A stretch of 64,000 nucleotides of DNA, from assembly GCA_004352715.1 (NCBI GenBank), contig SCFE01000006.1, positions 1,933,217 to 1,997,216 of the forward strand, written 5' to 3'. The notes beneath the pieces were generated by a model. It was given only the letters and a program-made list of their open reading frames with translations. It was not told the DNA's origin and searched no databases. The translations under genes were made by a program, and so were the position numbers. This stretch comes from Hofstenia miamia (Eukaryota; Xenacoelomorpha; Acoela). Shown here one piece after another: positions 24,072-34,461 of this stretch. Numbering within the stretch: the stretch's first letter is position 1; the number at the start of each line of letters is the position of its first letter.

Positions 24072-26027
24072 ATTTTTTAGCATCAGAAAACTTACAGCAT
24101 CTTATTATATAAGCTAAATTATATTATATTTTACAGATTCAATTAAAATATTACTTCTTTTTTGCTTTATGTTGGTCTGGTCTTAATAATATTATCTGTT
24201 AGGATATAATAGCTTTTAGTGTAAACTGATGCTTGGGTTTTACATAAAACAATGTTATTAAGTGGACTATTATAGATCTTTATGTGATTTGATGTAATAT
24301 TAGATGTTTTATGCTCTAAAATTTTTCTACATAACTATCCTTAAATTGCCCTATATTAGTTTTGCTACTGGTGTATAATATTTTAACAGAATTATTCTAA
24401 ATGTGGTTGATGCTATTCTCACACTTTCTCCCATAGATCAAATGTCTGAAGATTTCTGAATTCCTCACTATCACAATTCCATCGTCTTTTTTAAATTTTA
24501 CAATTTCCATTTAGTTTAGTATAGAACTTTTTCCATATTCTTCAACTTCTTTAAATTCTAAGCAACCACTATTGGGACCTTGTTTAAAAAATATCAAATT
24601 TCTGTAACAACGAAGGAACACCAAATCAAGAAGTTTCAGATGGTCTTTGTAATAATTTTAAGTTCAATTTTATACCGATATTTACCATTACAATTGAGGA
24701 TGTATTGGACTTGATTAGTCCAAACTGGGTAAACTCGGTTCGGAAAAGAAAACCCTGAAATCCGATCTGGTTCGGATTGTTTGCATGGCATAAATCTAGT
24801 GGTATAGTACTAAATGGAACTGGAAAAAATGATTCTGTATATTCTGAGCCATAAATAACTCAATGTATTTTGCAATGATTGTGCAATGCCATGAAATAAG
24901 TTACAAAGTAAATTTTTTACAATGAAATAATTCCAAAACTATTTGGGACGAATTTATTAGTGGACAATATGGGGTGGTAGAATAAAAGAAGTGGGGCAAC
25001 ATGAGGCAGAGTTGAACACATGATTTTGGAATGGAGCACAAAGTCTGTGAGATGGAGCAGGGTAAACATTTACCTTACTTTCATCTCTGGTCTTCAACCA
25101 CATGTAGATTTTAAGCAGAAAATTTCATTTTGTTTTAATCTAAGTACTAAGATTATTTTTCATTTCATTTTAAAATCTTGCAAACAATAAGAAAAATGAA
25201 AACTACAAAATTAGTCTCCAATTTTGAAGCACATATAATTATTTATAGCATTAAATTTGTTATTGAAATTCATACATGTATTTACACCATGCATGACATT
25301 CTTGTATGATATTGTTTCAAGTTTATTTTTATAATTCTGGTAAGACTTACACAAAGTTTAAAATAATCCTGCTTATTTTTTCACAGAGCTGTTTTTCTAT
25401 GCGTCTTTGATATTTTATCAACTTAAATAAGTTTACTTGTAAACTTACAATTCTGGTAGGTTATTTTACACTTTGCAATAGTAATAGCAGTATTTAGAAG
25501 AAGTTTTAGTCGTGAATGGTAGATAGGTAGAGAATTAGGAGTTTATAATTTTGTAGTTTTTCGATATATTTTAGCATGTATTGAAGTTATTGCTGTGCCA
25601 ATCACAACATACACGTGCAAGATTGTGCTTTAGTGCAGAATAACTTTAGTCTCCATAAAGATCTGCCTGCTTTGCATAAAAATAATATTCTGATCTGCAA
25701 TTGATGTGACCATAGATTGCTGCGATATTCTATGTGGCAGAAGTCCATGGTGAGACCAAAGTTTTTATGATTTTAGCATTCCGGCTGCTAAGTCAATTTC
25801 TTCAGATTCTAAAATATAACTATTTACAAGAGCTTTCACTTATTAGCTATTTTATAAAAAAAGTCCTTTCCTAAATTGAAGAAAATTAATAGTTAAACTT
25901 TTTTAGTTATTATTTTCTGAAATTTATTGTGAGAACTGTTATATAAAAAGATGATTTTCGTTATTTTAAAATGTGAATGTGTTATAGAAAATATTCATCT
26001 ATTACCCGAGACTTGGACTAAACTTGG
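24072..26027. other. Intergenic, upstream of phospholipase A
   Basis: AT-rich and non-coding. The last part must hold the promoter of the + strand phospholipase gene at 26028; no distinct element could be chosen. No repeat was recognised. Confidence 0.4.
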
Positions 26028-27203
26028 ATGAACATGCTTATTATTTTCATAGTGTTTTCTCTTTACATTTCTATCACTGCAACCTTAAACCCTGTACTAC
26101 TTATTCCTGGAATTGGTGGTAGCCAATTATATGGTAAAATAAGTAAAGAAAAGGTCTCTCCATTTTATTGTGAGAAAAACACTGGGTGGTATACTTTGTG
26201 GTTCAATTTACCAGCTCATCTTCTGCGCTTTAGAATTGAGTGTTTTGTTGAAAACATAAAACTTCTCTATGATAGCAAGTCACATAAGACAAGAAATCCG
26301 CAAGGTGTGGAAATTAAATGGTCACCTCCTGGCACAATTAAGGGTATGTTGAACTTGGATGACTATGGAATAGTCACATACTTCGGATATATTGTTAACC
26401 GGCTTAAGGAATTGGGCTATCAAGAAAATGGTAATCTGAAAGGTCTTAGTTATGACTTCAGAAAAGCTGGTAATGAACTGCAGGAAACTGTGGATATACT
26501 GATTAAACTAATTGAAGATATGTATGTTGAAAATGAGAATGAGTCTGTCTGTTTAGTTTCTCATAGCATGGGTGGTTTAATTGTTTTACAAATGCTGGAA
26601 ACACGCTCAAAGGAATGGAAAGAAAAATACATAAGAGATGTTGTTGCTATTGGAGTACCTTACTTTGGTTCTGTAAAATCAATGCAAGCTACAATTTCAG
26701 GATATGACTTTGATGCCACCATTATCCAAAGCAAAAAAGTAAGAACTGCTCAAAGATCATACCCTTCGACAGCTTGGTTATTTCCGAATCCTAAGTTTTG
26801 GAACTCCAGTCTTCCTCTTGTAAAAACGCCCAAACGAGCGTACAATGTCAATGAGTACAAAAATTTGTATCATGATATTGGATTTATGAACGGCTATGAA
26901 ATGTACAAAGATACCGAACATATCTTGAAATTTAATCCTCCAGGTGTTCCTTGGCATACTGTATTTGGCACTGGTATAAAAACTCCTCTTCAACTTATCT
27001 ATAACAAACTTTTCCCAAATAGCACACCAGTAATTGTTGAAGCTGAAGGGGACGGGACAGTTGATGTTCATTCTTCAACTGGAAGTACTATGTGGATAGG
27101 AAAGCAATCAGAACCTCTAGACTTTTTAGCTGTAAATGATGCAGAACATGTAGCTTTGCTGAAAAGCAATAAAGTTGTAAACTATATTAAAAAATTTTTA
27201 TGA
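26028..27203 (+). CDS. PLA2G15: Group XV (lysosomal) phospholipase A2 / LCAT-family acyltransferase, paralogue A
   Basis: This is an intact single-exon gene of 391 residues from ATG 26028. Residues 1-19 are a hydrophobic signal peptide. The family hydrolyses or transacylates membrane phospholipids in lysosomes (PLA2G15) or on lipoproteins (LCAT). The nucleophile is Ser180 in VSHSMGG, with Asp342 in EGDGTVD and His374 in AEH. The Ser-Asp gap of 162 and Asp-His gap of 32 equal those I recall for human PLA2G15 (165/327/359). Cys48 and Cys72 match the lid disulfide spacing of 24. At the oxyanion-hole position after PG, where PLA2G15 has Asp13 and LCAT has Cys31, this protein has Ile29. It has a paralogue at 56463-57656 on the opposite strand, and vertebrate orthologues have introns. 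Confidence 0.93.
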   Translation: MNMLIIFIVFSLYISITATLNPVLLIPGIGGSQLYGKISKEKVSPFYCEKNTGWYTLWFNLPAHLLRFRIECFVENIKLLYDSKSHKTRNPQGVEIKWSPPGTIKGMLNLDDYGIVTYFGYIVNRLKELGYQENGNLKGLSYDFRKAGNELQETVDILIKLIEDMYVENENESVCLVSHSMGGLIVLQMLETRSKEWKEKYIRDVVAIGVPYFGSVKSMQATISGYDFDATIIQSKKVRTAQRSYPSTAWLFPNPKFWNSSLPLVKTPKRAYNVNEYKNLYHDIGFMNGYEMYKDTEHILKFNPPGVPWHTVFGTGIKTPLQLIYNKLFPNSTPVIVEAEGDGTVDVHSSTGSTMWIGKQSEPLDFLAVNDAEHVALLKSNKVVNYIKKFL

Positions 27204-28060
27204 AGTATCGTATTTATAATTCAATATTAAGTTTGATATGTTTCTGCGGAACAATGATAAATAGATTTTTGAAAGAAAGAATGAATTTGCATTCAATCTG
27301 CAAAACGAAATCGTGAATTACAACAAATATTGGATTGTAGGCAGAGGCGAATCTTGGATCTATGAATTGGGGGGGGGGGGCTATAGCCAGAATTGCAAAT
27401 GAATCGAAATCTCAGTTCTAAAATAAAATTACCTATGCCTCTGCAGAGTTGGGAGTGGTCCGGTCTTCAACCATTGCGATCCTGTTGGTCCGAGATTTCC
27501 TAAGACTATATGCAAATTTATACAATTTATCATTCTTTTTATTTATAATTAAATATATACAATAAATAATTTATAAAAAAAATATTCAAATCATTCGACA
27601 CAATAATTAAATATCAAAGCTAAGTCATTTATTGCTGCTTGTCTAATCTCATTAATTAACACTTAATAGTTTCGTCATTCTAACAGTGGTGTCTAAACTG
27701 CCTAATTAATTATAACTTAGGTTTATTACAATTACGTCTTATTTCATTATTGAATGCACACCCAGTGTTAACAGAATTTTGATAATATCAAACGTTTTGA
27801 AATCATAACTGCAATGTTCATTGCAAAAGTTTCATCTGAGGGAACTGTGAGCGAAAAAGGGGTAAATAGAAAACGGTTCTGATTTAGAGGCTCCACTCCA
27901 GCTTAGGTCCGGGAAAGAGACCACTTACAGCTCTGATACTCGCCCAAATCTAGATTAAAACATTAAGTCCAAGCCAAAACCAAGACCGTATGAATTAAAT
28001 ATAATAATATATAAAATCACCAAAAAAATTTACAAATAATCAGAATTTTAAGATCTGTAT
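27204..28060. other. 3' flank of phospholipase A
   Basis: Non-coding AT-rich DNA. At 27345-27380 the phrase GGCAGAGGCGAATCTTGG and a run of eleven G followed by CTATAGCC look like a decayed transposon end; a similar G run occurs near 14160. Nothing else was recognised. Confidence 0.4.
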
Positions 28061-28490
28061 CAAAAATGAACGCGGGTGCGAGATTATACGCGCGAGTTGC
28101 GGTTTTACCAGCATCCGCGCTGGTGCGGTGCAGTGCTGATACTGAATTTCAAATGCCACACGGGTTGCGGTGCGCTGGGTATGGACATTTTTATTTTGTT
28201 ACATATGTAATATTAAACTAATGCAATATTCACTATACTACGAAATCTATATAATATAATAAATTTGACATCATTCACTCAACTTGAACAAAATTAATAG
28301 AAAGTGAATTCGGGGATTAACATTTTATGGCTTAATTACATAAAATGACGCCGCCTCGTTGAACCAATCACACGAGTTCCGTGTAAACATAATTGGAAAT
28401 GACGGGCGCGGGTGAATTTTCCCAACCAACATACGTGCGCGGGGTGCGGTGCGATGTGGTTATAAAATATTACACCCTCGTCCATCTATG
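28061..28490. mobile_element. hAT-like MITE (diverged), GC-rich interior
   Basis: The left end reads CAAAAATGAACGCGGGTG and the right end, read on the minus strand, CATAGATGGACGAGGGTG, an imperfect inverted pair of the CAxxGATG type. The possible 8-bp target-site duplication is ATCTGTAT/ATTTATAT (6 of 8). The interior has GCGGGTGCGG-type motifs at both ends and is GC-rich against an AT-rich background. It has no coding capacity. Confidence 0.45.
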
Positions 28491-30519
28491 ATTTATATTG
28501 TTTGGAGACCCTCAATCTTAAGAGGTCCATGGAGTATATCAATTTTTTTGAAGTTATTATTATATTATATCAGCATAATAAAAATTTTTCTCCTGCGAAT
28601 ATTGTCTTTCAATCCCCAACATATTTACTCAGTAATCTCAAAATTTGTCTTTTAATTTTTAAAAACCTAAAGTTCGTCATTATATGTTCATTTTTCAACA
28701 TTTTATAGGTAATTGGTTGTGGGTATTTGTGGGCCAAGTTTTTATTCCTATGGTGTAGGACTTTCTGTGTGAATTTGTAGACATTTCTTATGATGTGGCT
28801 TGAGTGGGAAATTTTCCTTCCACTAAAAACATGCCCATAACATTAAAAAGTTTAATAACTTATGTAAGTTTCTATTTATATAAGCATTTCTTCAGACATT
28901 AACAAATATTGTTGAAAAAACATATGATTTTAATCAATATCCTCCTTGAGGAAAATGCAACACTACAACAAACAGCATTAAATGTGAAAATTGTAGGTAT
29001 TTCATTAAACTTTTTAAGCAATAAAGTAAAATATTATAACAAGAGGTCGTATGTTGAGTTCCATATAAAATGTCAAATAATTGATATAATTATTAGAATT
29101 TAAGATGTATACGTTCTACTGAATGCATACAAATCCTTGAGTCAGTTGAGTTGGATTTTCAGTAACAATTGCATACACCGGGCTCATGGTAATTGCCCCC
29201 GTGACCCCTCTTAATGCCAATACTGTACATCGACACTATACAAAAAACGCATTTATAACACAATCGAGAGTTTCCTGCAAAATATTAAATGATGTTAATT
29301 CAAAACGGAATTCATAAAATTATACATTAAAAATTTATGCAGCGCAGTCGCGGTATTCATAATTTCGGCTTTACAAAGTGGGAAATATAATGTATACATA
29401 AATAAAAAGCAGGAAATAAAGTGTAGAAATAAATGCAGATCGGGAGAACAAAATCTCTGAAAATGCAAAGCGGAAAGAAAGTTATATAATTAAATGTATA
29501 TATATAGTGGGGCGATGACCCCTCACTTTTTGCACTATTATATTGGAAAATAGATTCAATGCAGTGCTAAGTAGATTATTAAGACGAAATATAGTAAATG
29601 AAATAATGTATAAGAATGAGAATGTAAAATCTAGTGGTGGATTTGCATGTCGCATGTATGTACTAGTAAACGTTTTAAAACTGATATACCTTTAAGACCA
29701 ATCGCATCAAATAATGGATCGATATATACAAAATTATCAGAAATTCTCAATCAGAGCAAAGTTGAGTAAAAATATGCGTAAAAATTTAAATATTCAAAGC
29801 TACATGTATTCTTAGCTAAATCAAAGCTTAGCATAAATATTTGCTAACAAAAAATTAGATTTTGCTTTAAGTGCTCAACTGTCAATTTTTTATCATTAAA
29901 ACAGAAAATACGCATTCAATATTCACCAAAACAACGTATTCTAAATTTCCTTCTGGTGTACTATTTATCGATTTTTTTAATAAAGGGCTCTTTGACAAGA
30001 CAGTTGTCAATTTGTTCTTGTAAGACTCGAAATCCAACTTTTTTTTTCAATGGGTCAATGAAATTTCACAATTGTTGCGGAAATTATGAGAAGTTTTCTG
30101 CTGATAAAATCAAATTCAATCTTTTGTTGACTGATTTCCATATATTCGACACAGAACAGTTGACAAAAATCTTGCTACAAACTGGATAAAAGACCAACCG
30201 GAACAACTACCGTCATACGCTTTTACAAACGCATTTTGATGTGTTTTTTTCCTAATATTGCAGGTACAACGTCAATCAGAAAAAGAAAAAACACGAACAA
30301 TACGATTTAATGACTGATTGTCTCTCCGTTTTGCTTGAATGAAAACTGGATTGACTCGATTTTGCTTATTGGAAAAAATCGGCCAAAGTTATGTTATTTG
30401 CTGCGTTTTAAAAGGGAACAAAATCTGGTCTCTGATATCAATACATATGTCTAGTTTGTCAGAAAGCCAAATGAATTGCATTTAGAATTAGTTTTGAAAG
30501 AATTAAAAACAAAAAATGA
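28491..30519. other. AT-rich region upstream of the Penelope-like remnant
   Basis: No gene was recognised. The short ORFs at 28449-28708, 28909-29103 and 29956-30189 have no recognisable domain. The last may be the decayed N-terminal part of the Penelope-like element that becomes readable from about 30520. Confidence 0.4.
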
Positions 30520-31400
30520 ATATTGCTAAAATAATGAGTAAATTTCATTACTATGCTCACTATGTTAATGATATAGTAGTTATATTAAAATATAATGCTA
30601 AAGACATGTTTTCTTCCTCGAATTCTTTAAACTTTGCAATTCAACTTACAATTGAGGAAGAAAAAACATAAGATTGCCATTCTTGAATATTAATATTGAA
30701 AGAAAATAGCAGAAATTCACTTCATCATATTACAACAAGCCAACCATACAAAATTAGTAATTAACTACCATTCAAACAATAACTTTACAACAAATAATCC
30801 ATGATCAAAGGTCTGCTACATAGAAATTTTCTGATTGGTTGAAATTACGAAGAGCTTCATAAATGGATCATAAAGATTAAAGATGTATTAATATTAAGGC
30901 GTAGTGGATATTCAACATATATAGTCGATGGAATTAGGAAAGAAAAACTAGAAGACTTACTACAAACTAAAGATAGTAGAACAAACAAAGTGATTATTTA
31001 TGCACTTACATCTTGGATATTGAATATCGAATCATACAATCAATTAAATTTTAGAAAGATCTGAAAAGAATCACTTCATCATTTTTAGAGATAGGATTTA
31101 TACTTAAAACCAATAAACTAAGACTAAAGAATGAAACCAAGAATGAAAACATTTCCAAAGTAGCATATGAAGTTTCTTGCAACTTTGGTGCACAATACAT
31201 TGGAAAGGCATCAAGAAGTGTACAAATAAGTAATAAAGAACACAAAAATCAATCGAACATCTCGTTGTCGAAAATTTTTATTGCACTACACTTTGACAGA
31301 CTTGAAAATTGAAATTAATATTCTCAAGATCTGACTCGCCATGAATCATGGGAGTTGCTCAATATCAAGCTCAGGACAGTTCTAGACACGAATACCCAGA
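30520..31400 (+). mobile_element. Penelope-like element remnant (RT and GIY-YIG endonuclease)
   Basis: From about 30535 the plus strand reads YYAHYVNDIVVILKY, the RT catalytic motif (YRYVDDI in active elements; here YVND), then NFAIQLTIEEEK and, after a frameshift, LPFLNINIERK, the conserved FT.E.E..xLPFLDv block of Penelope-like RTs. At 31135-31270 it reads SKVAYEVSCNFGAQYIGKAS followed by NKEHKNQSN, the GIY-YIG endonuclease core (C..xYIGxTxRxxxxRxxEH), then ESWELLNIKL. The order RT then GIY-YIG defines canonical Penelope-like elements. Stops and the Asp-to-Asn change make it inactive. Confidence 0.8.
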
Positions 31401-31742
31401 GCTTAGCGTGGGTTTAGACAAACTATAGTTTGTTAGTATCTTTCAAGTTAATAGACCTTACATAATGATCTAATTTGCATCAAATGCAAAGTTCTAAAAT
31501 TTGTGATACTAGATTTCTATGCCCAATGCAGTACATTGATGTGTAGACAAATTTAATATTCTACACAACACTAAACAACGGAAAGTTTTAAATATATATA
31601 ATTTGATTATATTGTCATTTGATGTATCAATCTGAAGCAAAATAATAGAAATATTCGATCCAAATAGAAAGCTTAAACTTAATATTTTTCAGCCTCCTGA
31701 AAAATGAACACAATTCTGTTGGTTGGCAGTGCTGTATTAACT

Positions 31743-31785
31743 ATATATGTATATATATATATATATATATAAATATATAAACTTT
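31743..31785. repeat. (TA)n microsatellite between two Penelope-like remnants
   Basis: The tract lies between the 3' side of the + strand Penelope-like remnant and the 3' side of the - strand copy. Confidence 0.9.
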
Positions 31786-31792
31786 TTTATCG

Positions 31793-32335
31793 ATGTTGTA
31801 AATTTCAATGGCTTCTACAATTTTTGTAATTTTGTTCTTTTTACTAATCTTAAAATTTTCGATGGCGATATTATGAATGTAATTATACATTTCTGATGTT
31901 AAATGGCCATTAATATGCTCCTTGGTTGATTCCGTATCAAAATAAAGGATGGTTTCACCGATTTATGATTTCTCACAATTATAAGTATGTTTATACAGTA
32001 ATGATGAAACCAATCCTTTTGATATTTCATGTTTGTTGCGAATAAAATTTTATATTTTGAATGATTTCAATATTGATGAAAACTTTAAAAAAATTTTAAA
32101 ATCGTATTCTATGATCGTAACTTATTTCTTAATTGAATTTGTTTTCAGGCAATTAATTATTTATAAAGTCAAAAAAGTCTTCAATTGTGAAATACAGCAA
32201 ATATATCCTCAACACATCTATGATAGCATAGAAAATCATTCCCTTCAAATTTAGATTCAATTGTATCCATTTCGAAACTGGCCATTGTAGGGCTCAAAGG
32301 TGAATCCATAGCCACTCCATCATCTATCAATCTGT
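31793..32335 (-). mobile_element. Penelope-like element fragment, left arm of a near-identical inverted repeat
   Basis: On the minus strand the fragment reads RLIDDGVAMDSPLSPTMASF then FLCYHRCVEDIFAVF, the Penelope-like RT blocks DGVAMGSPLSPxLAxxF and YRYVDDIF with the catalytic Tyr-Val-Asp-Asp changed to CVED. After stops comes NIAIENFKI and KIVEAIEIYNI, the end of the GIY-YIG domain. The RT part is 5' truncated and both ends touch (TA)n tracts. The same sequence recurs inverted at 33921-34461 with at least three single-base differences near 31974-31992. Confidence 0.8.
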
Positions 32336-32338
32336 TTA

Positions 32339-32340
<2 letters not shown>

Positions 32341-32375
<35 letters not shown>
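32341..32375. repeat. (TA)n microsatellite
   Basis: It is followed by TTGACGAGAATTTCATTAAA; the same (TA)n plus flank recurs at 33515-33568, next to the N gap. Confidence 0.95.
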
Positions 32376-32377
<2 letters not shown>

Positions 32378-32783
32378 ACGAGAATTTCATTAAATTTGGG
32401 TTGATCGCAAATTCGCAGGTGTTAAAATTTGATATAATGTAGCTTTGCACTTATCATCATGTAATATTAATTTGAAGCATGTACGTTAATGTTTTCTCAA
32501 AGAATCCTAATAAAATATTTATTAGAATATAAATGAAAAGGGGCGTCATTAATATTAATAAAATTGCATTTAATAATTATCAAGTGCTTCTTATAGAAAT
32601 TCATTTTCCAATTGTTGTTCGAAAATCATTTTCCAAAATTCGTAATTGTGTTTAAAACAAATTTTGTGTTATCTTTGATCAGCCAATGATTGTGAGATAA
32701 CATATTTTCTAATAAATATTATGTTGTTGAAAATCATTTTAGGTTTCATGTTGAAGATTATATTAAGATTCACATTACATAAT

Positions 32784-32833
<50 letters not shown>

Positions 32834-33239
32834 TATAACTCACAACATCTTAAGTAATCTATTTTTGAATCTATAGCAAAATTGGATGTACATAGATCTA
32901 AATGATATTGTTATATTCCGATAATGCTAAGCTCTGTTGTAATCAAGAGTCAAACAAAAGGTCCAGAGGTGCACCCAAGATATTCTGCAGGTAGGTGCAC
33001 AGCAGGTGACGGAGCAAAGTGATTGCAGAGGTTGAAATGGAGTAAAACAATTTATGGCCAAGCCCGTTGAGGTGAGGAAAATATCTGTCCAGTATATTTA
33101 TGTCTGTTGAAAAAGTGTTTGTGTTACTAGTGTAACAATGTTGTCACAAAACGAAGGCAATTAAGTTCTTCAAGATGCATTGCTTCTTATGTTGGAGCGA
33201 CGTCTTCACTCAGCAATCACTTTCTTGAGAAAATCGATG
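32376..33239. other. AT-rich spacer between the inverted Penelope-like arms
   Basis: Contains a (TA)n tract at 32788-32837. From about 32930 the minus strand has long codon-like stretches broken by stops that may extend the unknown coding remnant at 33240-33514. No family was recognised. Confidence 0.4.
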
Positions 33240-33512
33240 TGGACCTTAGAATTAAAAGTCTTCAGCCATTTCAATAGGGTACCAATCACTGAAATTTGTA
33301 CACAATCTTCTCGAAATTTTCAGGAGTAAACTTCAATTTTCAGCCTTAAATCTTGCTCACTTTGCACGGCCTATGATAGAGCTCGTCTTGGTACCAATCT
33401 AACATAGTAAATGCTCTTATTGCTATGACATTGTTTTTCTGGCAAGAGTTTCCAGGCATTATTGTAATTTTCTACTTTACCATTGTCTAACAATAAACGC
33501 AAATTCTCGTCC

Positions 33513-33514
<2 letters not shown>
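33240..33514 (-). pseudogene. Unidentified decayed coding sequence
   Basis: From ATG 33514 the minus strand reads MDENLRLLLDNGKVENYNNA, WKLLPEKQ and SIYYVRLVPRRAL, then a stop, then (same frame, two more stops) LRLKIEV and KWLKTFNSKVHIDFLKKVIA. The composition is protein-like over about 90 codons, but I know no matching family. It abuts the (TA)n hairpin at 33501-33557 and could be a transposon piece. Confidence 0.35.
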
Positions 33515-33547
<33 letters not shown>

Positions 33548-33557
33548 ACGAGAATTT
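33501..33557. repeat. Inverted repeat around a (TA)n tract
   Basis: AAATTCTCGTC (33501-33511) and its exact reverse complement GACGAGAATTT (33547-33557) flank about 16 TA units, giving a possible hairpin or cruciform. It sits 12 bases before the 341-N gap. Confidence 0.7.
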
Positions 33558-33568
33558 CATTAAATTTG

Positions 33569-33909
33569 NNNNNNNNNNNNNNNNNNNNNNNNNNNNNNNN
33601 NNNNNNNNNNNNNNNNNNNNNNNNNNNNNNNNNNNNNNNNNNNNNNNNNNNNNNNNNNNNNNNNNNNNNNNNNNNNNNNNNNNNNNNNNNNNNNNNNNNN
33701 NNNNNNNNNNNNNNNNNNNNNNNNNNNNNNNNNNNNNNNNNNNNNNNNNNNNNNNNNNNNNNNNNNNNNNNNNNNNNNNNNNNNNNNNNNNNNNNNNNNN
33801 NNNNNNNNNNNNNNNNNNNNNNNNNNNNNNNNNNNNNNNNNNNNNNNNNNNNNNNNNNNNNNNNNNNNNNNNNNNNNNNNNNNNNNNNNNNNNNNNNNNN
33901 NNNNNNNNN
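33569..33909. other. Assembly gap, 341 N
   Basis: The left flank ends in (TA)n plus TTGACGAGAATTTCATTAAA, the same text as 32345-32398. The right flank starts in (TA)n. The repeat probably broke the assembly. Confidence 0.98.
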
Positions 33910-33920
33910 TATATATATAT

Positions 33921-34461
33921 AGATTGATAGATGATGGAGTGGCTATGGATTCACCTTTGAGCCCTACAATGGCCAGTTTCGAAATGGATACAATTGAATC
34001 TAAATTTGAAGGGAATGATTTTCTATGCTATCATAGATGTGTTGAGGATATATTTGCTGTATTTCACAATTGAAGACTTTTTTGACTTTATAAATAATTA
34101 ATTGCCTGAAAACAAATTCAATTAAGAAATAAGTTACGATCATAGAATACGATTTTAAAATTTTTTTAAAGTTTTCATCAATATTGAAATCATTCAAAAT
34201 ATAAAATTTTATTCGCAACAAACATGAAATATCAAAAGGATTGGTTTCATCATTACTGTATAAATATACTTATGATTGTAAGAAATCATAAATCGGTGAA
34301 ACCATCCTTTATTTTGATACGGAATCAACCAAGGAGCATATTAATGGCCATTTAACATCAGAAATGTATAATTACATTCATAATATCGCCATCGAAAATT
34401 TTAAGATTAGTAAAAAGAACAAAATTACAAAAATTGTAGAAGCCATTGAAATTTACAACAT
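33921..34461 (+). mobile_element. Penelope-like element fragment, right arm of the inverted repeat
   Basis: This is the reverse complement of 31793-32333 with at least three substitutions in 541 bp. It reads the same RT (DGVAMDSPLSPTM, CVEDIFAVF) and GIY-YIG end (KIVEAIEIYN). At 34461 the sequence switches directly into LINE reverse transcriptase, whereas the left arm continues into IDKKVYI and (TA)n, so the right arm lost its last bases at the LINE junction. Confidence 0.8.

Noticed and set aside
26778-27071. 97-aa minus-strand ORF inside phospholipase A
   Set aside because: Shadow of the phospholipase coding frame.
33545-33922. ORF across the 341-N gap
   Set aside because: Almost entirely unknown residues; the frame exists only because N codons are not stops.
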